Of a stretch of 49,716 bases of DNA, positions 45,707 to 49,716 are shown one piece after another. How positions within the stretch are numbered: position 1 is the stretch's first letter; each line of letters starts with the position of its first letter. The stretch comes from Paenibacillus ehimensis NBRC 15659 (GTDB taxonomy: Bacteria; Bacillota; Bacilli; Paenibacillales; NBRC-103111). The stretch is taken from the NCBI RefSeq assembly GCF_004000785.1, contig NZ_BILX01000046.1, forward strand, positions 1-49,716. The letters are read 5' to 3'. The position numbers and the translations under genes were made by a program. A model generated the notes under the pieces. The model was not told the DNA's origin and made no database searches. It was given only the letters and a program-made list of their open reading frames with translations.

Positions 45707-46846
45707 ATGTATGAAATTCCGTTCTTGCGACCGAACTTAGTCAAAAAGGATCGGTTGCTTTCTTATTTTGAAAAAATAGAAGCAAGCCGGATCTACTCCA
45801 ATTACGGCCCCTTAAATCACCTGTTTGAAACGCGCGTGATTGCCCAAATGTTCGGTGGCCTCGGCGCAGCCGTGACGGTGCATAACGCTACAATCGGGCT
45901 GATGCTGGCGATTTCGCAAAGCAAGCGGCCCCGGGGCAAATATGCGGTGATGCCCAGCTTTACTTTTGCAGCGACCCCTCTAGCCGCCGAGTGGTGCGGG
46001 CTTGAGCCATATTTCCTGGATATTGAACCGGACGATTGGCAAATGAATAGAGCGCAGTTGGAGGAGACGGTCGAGCGGCTGGGCGAGCAGATCGCGGTCG
46101 TCGTTCCTTACGCCACTTTCGGTTCGGCTATCGATTTATCCATATACGATAAACTGCTGCAGGAAGGAATTCCGGTCGTCATCGATGCGGCCGCCAGCTT
46201 TGGAACGACCGTTGCGGAGGATGCCGCACAATTCGGCAAAGGCTTCGGTGGAGCCGTGGTGTTCAGCTTTCACGCGACCAAAACGTTTGGTGTCGGAGAA
46301 GGCGGGCTAGTGTATAGCGCGGACCAGAATCTCATTCAGCGAATCCGCCGGGCCGGAAACTTCGGCTTCTCCAGCTCCAGGGAATCCGTGATGTTAGGGT
46401 TAAACAGCAAAATATCCGAATATACCGCCGCTATCGCCTTGGCTACTCTCGAAGGGTTCCAGGCCGTACAGGAGCGAAGAAAAACGATCATTGGCTATTA
46501 TCGCCGTGAACTGCAGCAACAGGATTTATTACTGCGGGGATGGTCTGCCCAAAAGATGCAAGGCCAGGTGCCCCTGCAATTTTTCTCCCTGCTGAGCCCG
46601 GACTCTCCCGGCAACCGGGAAGTCATCCAGCGGTTAGCCTCCCATTCGATTGAAGCCCGGACTTACTTCTCCCCGGCATGTCATCAGCAAAAGCAATTTC
46701 AAAGCTACCCCCGTTCCGATCTTCAGGTGACGGAACGGATTGCAGACCGTATTGTTAGTCTGCCGCTCTGGGAGGAAATGAATGAAGCTACCGTCGGGCG
46801 AATTGTGAAGGTGCTTGGAAGCATTACCGAGGAGAATGCCGTATGA
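45707..46846 (+). CDS. DegT/DnrJ/EryC1/StrS-family sugar aminotransferase
   Basis: 379 residues from the ATG at 45707 (AGAGG upstream). PLP-dependent nucleotide-sugar aminotransferase: YEIPFLRPNLVKKDRLLSYF, SNYGPLNHLFETRV, YAVMPSFTFAATPLAAEWCG, and the lysine loop VVFSFHATKTFGVGEGGLVY with the Schiff-base lysine. It converts a keto-sugar nucleotide to an amino sugar. It overlaps the acyltransferase by four bases (ATGA), so the two products probably act in sequence. Confidence 0.92.
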   Translation: MYEIPFLRPNLVKKDRLLSYFEKIEASRIYSNYGPLNHLFETRVIAQMFGGLGAAVTVHNATIGLMLAISQSKRPRGKYAVMPSFTFAATPLAAEWCGLEPYFLDIEPDDWQMNRAQLEETVERLGEQIAVVVPYATFGSAIDLSIYDKLLQEGIPVVIDAAASFGTTVAEDAAQFGKGFGGAVVFSFHATKTFGVGEGGLVYSADQNLIQRIRRAGNFGFSSSRESVMLGLNSKISEYTAAIALATLEGFQAVQERRKTIIGYYRRELQQQDLLLRGWSAQKMQGQVPLQFFSLLSPDSPGNREVIQRLASHSIEARTYFSPACHQQKQFQSYPRSDLQVTERIADRIVSLPLWEEMNEATVGRIVKVLGSITEENAV

Positions 46847-47484
46847 GAAAGTTCGTCATTTGGGGATCGGGCGGACACGCCCGCGAGGTCAACTGGCTTT
46901 GCGAAGAGATGGAAGTGCGGGTGCTGGGGTTTCTGGATGAACGGCCTGACATGAAGGGCCAACTGGTGAATGGAGTTCCTGTCTTGGGAACACTTGACGA
47001 TATCGAAGCGATGCGGCATGAGGTCGAGATCGTATGTGCCGGGGTCGGGGACCCGGCATTAAAGAAGCGGTTCGCTTACGATACCATCCGGTCGGGATTC
47101 CGCATCGCAGACCCTCTGATCCATCCGCGTGTGCGCTTGTCGAGGAGAAATATCGTGGGGCAAGGCAGCATGATCTGCGAAGGGGCCATCCTTACCGATA
47201 ATATCCGGATCGGGTGCCATGTGATCATCAATCGAGGCGCCAACATCAGTCATGATACGGTCATTGACGACTATGTCACTATCGCCCCGGGTGTGAACCT
47301 GGCGGGCAACGTGACCGTAGGCGAAGGAGCCTACATCGGCATCGGCTCCTCGGTCCGGGAGAAATGCCGCATCGGCTGCTGGTCTATGATTGGCGGCGGA
47401 GCCTTTGTCAAAGGCGATGTCCCTGACTTTACAATGGCTGCGGGGGTGCCGGCCGTCATCAAAAAACGGCTTGACAAGGAATAA
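46843..47484 (+). CDS. NeuD/PglD-like sugar O- or N-acyltransferase (left-handed beta-helix)
   Basis: 213 residues: an N-terminal nucleotide-sugar-binding part (KFVIWGSGGHAREVNWLCEE) and C-terminal hexapeptide repeats (VGQGSMICEGAILTDNIRIG, VTIAPGVNLAGNVTVGEGAY) with the probable catalytic His in NRGANISHDTVIDDYVTIAP. PglD-type enzymes acetylate the amine made by a DegT aminotransferase, which is exactly the upstream overlapping gene. The acyl group cannot be told from sequence. Confidence 0.92.
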   Translation: MRKFVIWGSGGHAREVNWLCEEMEVRVLGFLDERPDMKGQLVNGVPVLGTLDDIEAMRHEVEIVCAGVGDPALKKRFAYDTIRSGFRIADPLIHPRVRLSRRNIVGQGSMICEGAILTDNIRIGCHVIINRGANISHDTVIDDYVTIAPGVNLAGNVTVGEGAYIGIGSSVREKCRIGCWSMIGGGAFVKGDVPDFTMAAGVPAVIKKRLDKE

Positions 47485-47501
47485 GAAAGGAGAAAAATCA
47501 T

Positions 47502-48251
47502 TTGGTTGACCATCTCAAACACCAAGGTCCTTACTATTGTCCTTATTGCAATAATACGATAGTACGTTTTCGCCCGTGGCCGGATATTTACGATTTTCCC
47601 AAGTGCCAGTATGAAATGTGGAACAAGCAGACCGCCATGTGTCCCGTGTGCTTCTCTTTCGACAGGGAAAGGTTATATAAATTCTATATTGAACGGGAAA
47701 CGGATTTGCTCGTAAGGCCGCAGAAATTGCTGCACATTGCACCCGAGAAAAATTTAAGAAAATGGTTAAAAGGGTATCCGAACATCTCCTATATATGCGG
47801 CGATTTAATACCTCAGGATGCGGAGATGGAACGGGTTGACTTGACGGCCATGCCTTACGCTGACGAAACATTCGATGCCGTTATTTGCAGCCATGTACTG
47901 GAACATGTCACCGAGGACCACAAAGCGATGGCGGAAATCTACCGCGTATTGAAACCGGACGGCTGGAGCATTCTGCAAGTGCCGATCGCTTTAAACTTCG
48001 AGGAGATTCTAGAGGACCCGGCGGTGACCTCGCCGCAGGCAAGAAAAGAACACTTCGGCCAAGACGATCATGTACGCATTTATAATCGCAAAGGGTTCGT
48101 TGACCGGTTGGAAGCGGCCGGGTTTCATGTCGTTTTATTTAATTTAGCGGAAAAATACGGCGTCGAGGAAGCAAACCTGTACGGTTTGTCCGAGAAAGAT
48201 ACGCTGTATATCGGGACCAAGCAGACTGTTCCCGAGCAACGTAACAACTAG
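47502..48251 (+). CDS. Class I SAM-dependent methyltransferase with N-terminal zinc-ribbon-like segment
   Basis: 249 residues from a TTG start (47502) with AAAGGAG nine bases upstream. The N-terminus has two CxxC pairs (YYCPYCNNT near 12 and MCPVCFSFDRERLYKFY near 46), likely a small metal site. The methyltransferase core shows LLHIAPEKNLRKWL, then MPYADETFDAVICSHVLEHV and YRVLKPDGWSILQVPIALNF. Last gene of the cluster before a hairpin. It probably methylates the sugar or its nucleotide precursor. Confidence 0.88.
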   Translation: MVDHLKHQGPYYCPYCNNTIVRFRPWPDIYDFPKCQYEMWNKQTAMCPVCFSFDRERLYKFYIERETDLLVRPQKLLHIAPEKNLRKWLKGYPNISYICGDLIPQDAEMERVDLTAMPYADETFDAVICSHVLEHVTEDHKAMAEIYRVLKPDGWSILQVPIALNFEEILEDPAVTSPQARKEHFGQDDHVRIYNRKGFVDRLEAAGFHVVLFNLAEKYGVEEANLYGLSEKDTLYIGTKQTVPEQRNN

Positions 48252-48273
48252 CCCCCAAATTGCGAGTAGAAGC

Positions 48274-48306
48274 AAACAGCCGGCTGCGCTTGGCAGACGG
48301 CTGTTT
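48274..48306 (+). terminator. Hairpin ending the amino-sugar operon
   Basis: AAACAGCCG (48274-48282) / CGGCTGTTT (48298-48306), perfect 9-base stem, 23 bases after the methyltransferase stop; T-run weak. Confidence 0.65.
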
Positions 48307-49191
48307 GGCGTATGAATGGGCGAAGTCTTGGTTAACACGAAACCCGGCGAAGTGCCTAGCCGCTTACTTCCGGGAAGCCAAGTGATTACGGCAACAGCCC
48401 CTTCTCCCGCAGCCGACATCGAAGCCTTGATTGTAGCCCTCGTCGTACCCTTTGTTGTATTGAGTTGCGGGGTTAAATATTACTAAGACAAGGCTCATTC
48501 AAACCAGTTAAACAAAGACGATGCAAGCAATGCCGCACTGCTGTATGGCAACCCCCATCCTACAATCCTCTGATTCATGCAGCGGCCACACCTCCCTGAC
48601 CAGCTCGACGCCACCTCCCTCCCCCATCCTGCGGGTAAACCCCGGGATTATGCTCGCACGCACCGACAAATAAAGCTGTGCGGACGGACGCCCCATCTGG
48701 CAACAAATTAATCGTAAGTGCGGCTGATCGGCGTCTTCATCTGTTCCTCGCTTTCCTCGCCGAAGCTGGCGCTGCCGTGATGCGAACGTAACTCCGAGTG
48801 AACAGGAAGAATGCGCAGCTTCCTGCCACATCCTTGCGGTTTTCTACTCCGGGATGTCGGTTCAAGGCAACGTCTCTCTCTTGTTCGACCTACTGGATTT
48901 GTGACCGGAGCTCATCCCTTCGCGCCGAATCGATCGGGCCGTTGACAATAACAACGATCACCTTGGTATCCAGGTGAACGCGGTAAGCTTGTGCAGCAAT
49001 CGCGCCGGCGTATTTTTCTCATTAAAAACAGGTTACCCGGCAAAAGAAGCTTTTACGGTCATTTCAAAATATACGATTTCACCTCTGCAAAAGCCGAGGC
49101 TCGCTTCACATTATCACATACTATATTAAAGGCTTCACGATCTTAAGTTTTTGAGAGTGAAGCTATATCAGCATACGGAGGTGATATCCAG
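48307..49191. other. Decayed intergenic DNA upstream of the collagen-like gene, possible GT2 remnant
   Basis: No intact gene. On the minus strand about 48890-49030, frames read PVFNEKNTPARLL and AQAYRVHLDTKVIVVIVNGP then IDSARRDELRSQIQ, resembling the start of a GT2 domain (PxxNE ... EVIVVVNGSTD) with frameshifts. The region 48510-48830 is G+C-richer than its surroundings and shows nothing I recognise. A CATACTATA word lies at 49117-49125. Confidence 0.4.
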
Positions 49192-49716
49192 TTGGCCGAA
49201 TCCGCATTTAGGGCTGCTGCATCTACGAACCAAATTATTACACCATCCGGACCGTTCAACGTAGACTTCCCAACCGTTGAGTATGATTTGAACGGCGAGT
49301 ATAACCCAGCAACTTCAACCTTCGTCTCCAGCCAAGGCGGCGTGTATACTATTAGCGTCAGCCTTCTGCTCCTGGCAGACCCTTCCGTTGAATACGTTGC
49401 ACTCGCATTGGCAGGACCCAACCAATCCGGAATGATATTCATCCGAGATACGGATAATCCGGACCTGCCTTTCACAGTAAACCTCACCGCTCAAATGAAT
49501 TTCGCTCCGGGTGACAGCTTGGGAGTATTTCTTCAACCCAACGCCGGAACGGTTACTGTGGTAGCCCAGTCCATCTTTACTCATTTAGAGGCTGCACAGA
49601 CAGGTGGAGCTGTTGGGCCAACAGGACCTCAAGGACCTCAAGGACCTCAGGGTGGAGGACCTCAAGGACCTCAAGGACCTCGTGGTACACAAGGAACTCA
49701 AGGGCCTCGCGGCGAG
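49192..49716 (+). CDS. Collagen-like protein with N-terminal beta-rich (C1q/TNF-like) domain, 3' end beyond window
   Basis: 175 residues visible. It starts at TTG (49192) with ACGGAGGTGAT upstream and no signal peptide. Residues about 1-137 are beta-rich: VEYDLNGEYNPATSTFVSSQ, GGVYTISVSLLLLADPSVEY, NLTAQMNFAPGDSLGVFLQP and VVAQSIFTHLEA, in the style of the jelly-roll caps of Bacillus BclA/C1q proteins. From about residue 138, Gly-X-Y triplets begin (AVGPTGPQGPQGPQGG, interrupted by GG, then PQGPQGPRGTQGTQGPRGE) and run off the window. Such proteins form hair-like filaments on spores. The cap precedes the collagen here, the reverse of BclA. A stop codon was not reached. Confidence 0.88.
   Translation, partial: MAESAFRAAASTNQIITPSGPFNVDFPTVEYDLNGEYNPATSTFVSSQGGVYTISVSLLLLADPSVEYVALALAGPNQSGMIFIRDTDNPDLPFTVNLTAQMNFAPGDSLGVFLQPNAGTVTVVAQSIFTHLEAAQTGGAVGPTGPQGPQGPQGGGPQGPQGPRGTQGTQGPRGE

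Noticed and set aside
48316..48486. 56-codon plus-strand frame starting with ATG after the methyltransferase
   Set aside because: No ribosome binding site, overlaps the terminator flank, and no recognisable features; likely chance.
49602..49716. GGACCTCAA tandem repeat considered as a CRISPR or microsatellite
   Set aside because: The 9-base periodicity is the Gly-Pro-Gln codon repeat of a collagen-like protein in an open frame.

Overview
The window looks like chromosome from a low-to-medium G+C, endospore-forming, carbohydrate-degrading Firmicute of the Paenibacillus/Brevibacillus type. The basis is: GGAGG-type ribosome binding sites with many TTG/GTG starts, a Bacillus-type xylR-xylO-xylAB locus, gerA/gerB spore-germination remnants, a collagen-like surface protein, secreted CBM/ricin-lectin glycosidases, sugar ABC systems lacking their own ATPase, and a rifamycin phosphotransferase. 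This placement is inference from gene content; no rRNA or tRNA gene is present to confirm it.

Layout. 1-1860: tail of a sulfite-oxidase-like molybdoenzyme and a flavin amine oxidase. 1987-2979: wreck of a gerA-type germinant receptor operon (gerAA joined to gerAB). 3116-7429: complete xylose module (ROK repressor XylR, operator, xylose isomerase, xylulokinase, terminators). 7430-9789: decayed sequence, an IS6-family transposase fragment that replaces the 3' end of a sensor kinase, and its intact response regulator. 9931-11343: secreted beta-propeller with a copper-amine-oxidase-like stalk. 11986-14477: iron module under a Fur box (AraC regulator, siderophore-binding lipoprotein, cupin with a non-standard start). 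14571-16300: P-type ATPase remnant, SRPBCC protein, broken TetR. 16387-19071: MarR repressor divergent from a RidA/FAD-monooxygenase pair with a clear palindromic operator. 19539-24512: BceB remnant, then a complete branched-chain amino acid ABC importer (livJHMGF order, minus strand). 25204-30188: lipoprotein, sugar-binding protein, HlyD-like adaptor and two sugar permeases in one operon. 30632-34027: secreted CBM35/jelly-roll protein, a UgtP/MGDG-type glycosyltransferase and a lysophospholipase-like hydrolase. 34226-35832: MocR regulator and azlC, both beheaded by one deletion, followed by azlD. 36326-39091: rph with its promoter. 39388-41127: ricin-FN3-GH5 mannanase. 41207-42886: remnants (YesN-like, ptsI, IS3) around a TetR gene. 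43009-49716: glycosyltransferases, sugar aminotransferase, NeuD-like acyltransferase and methyltransferase next to a collagen-like protein that runs off the end.

Two themes stand out. First, the window is rich in broken genes: at least ten fragments (gerAA/gerAB, sensor kinase, P-type ATPase, TetR, BceB, MocR, azlC, ptsI, IS3, IS6), several with deletion junctions that can be placed to within a few bases. Second, the right end looks like a spore-surface glycosylation island: enzymes for an N-acylated, perhaps methylated amino sugar sit beside a protein with an N-terminal beta-rich, C1q-like head and a C-terminal collagen tail, the reverse of the BclA order. Rph together with a Rox-like flavin monooxygenase suggests two possible routes for rifamycin inactivation. 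No CRISPR array, tRNA, rRNA or intact transposon was seen.
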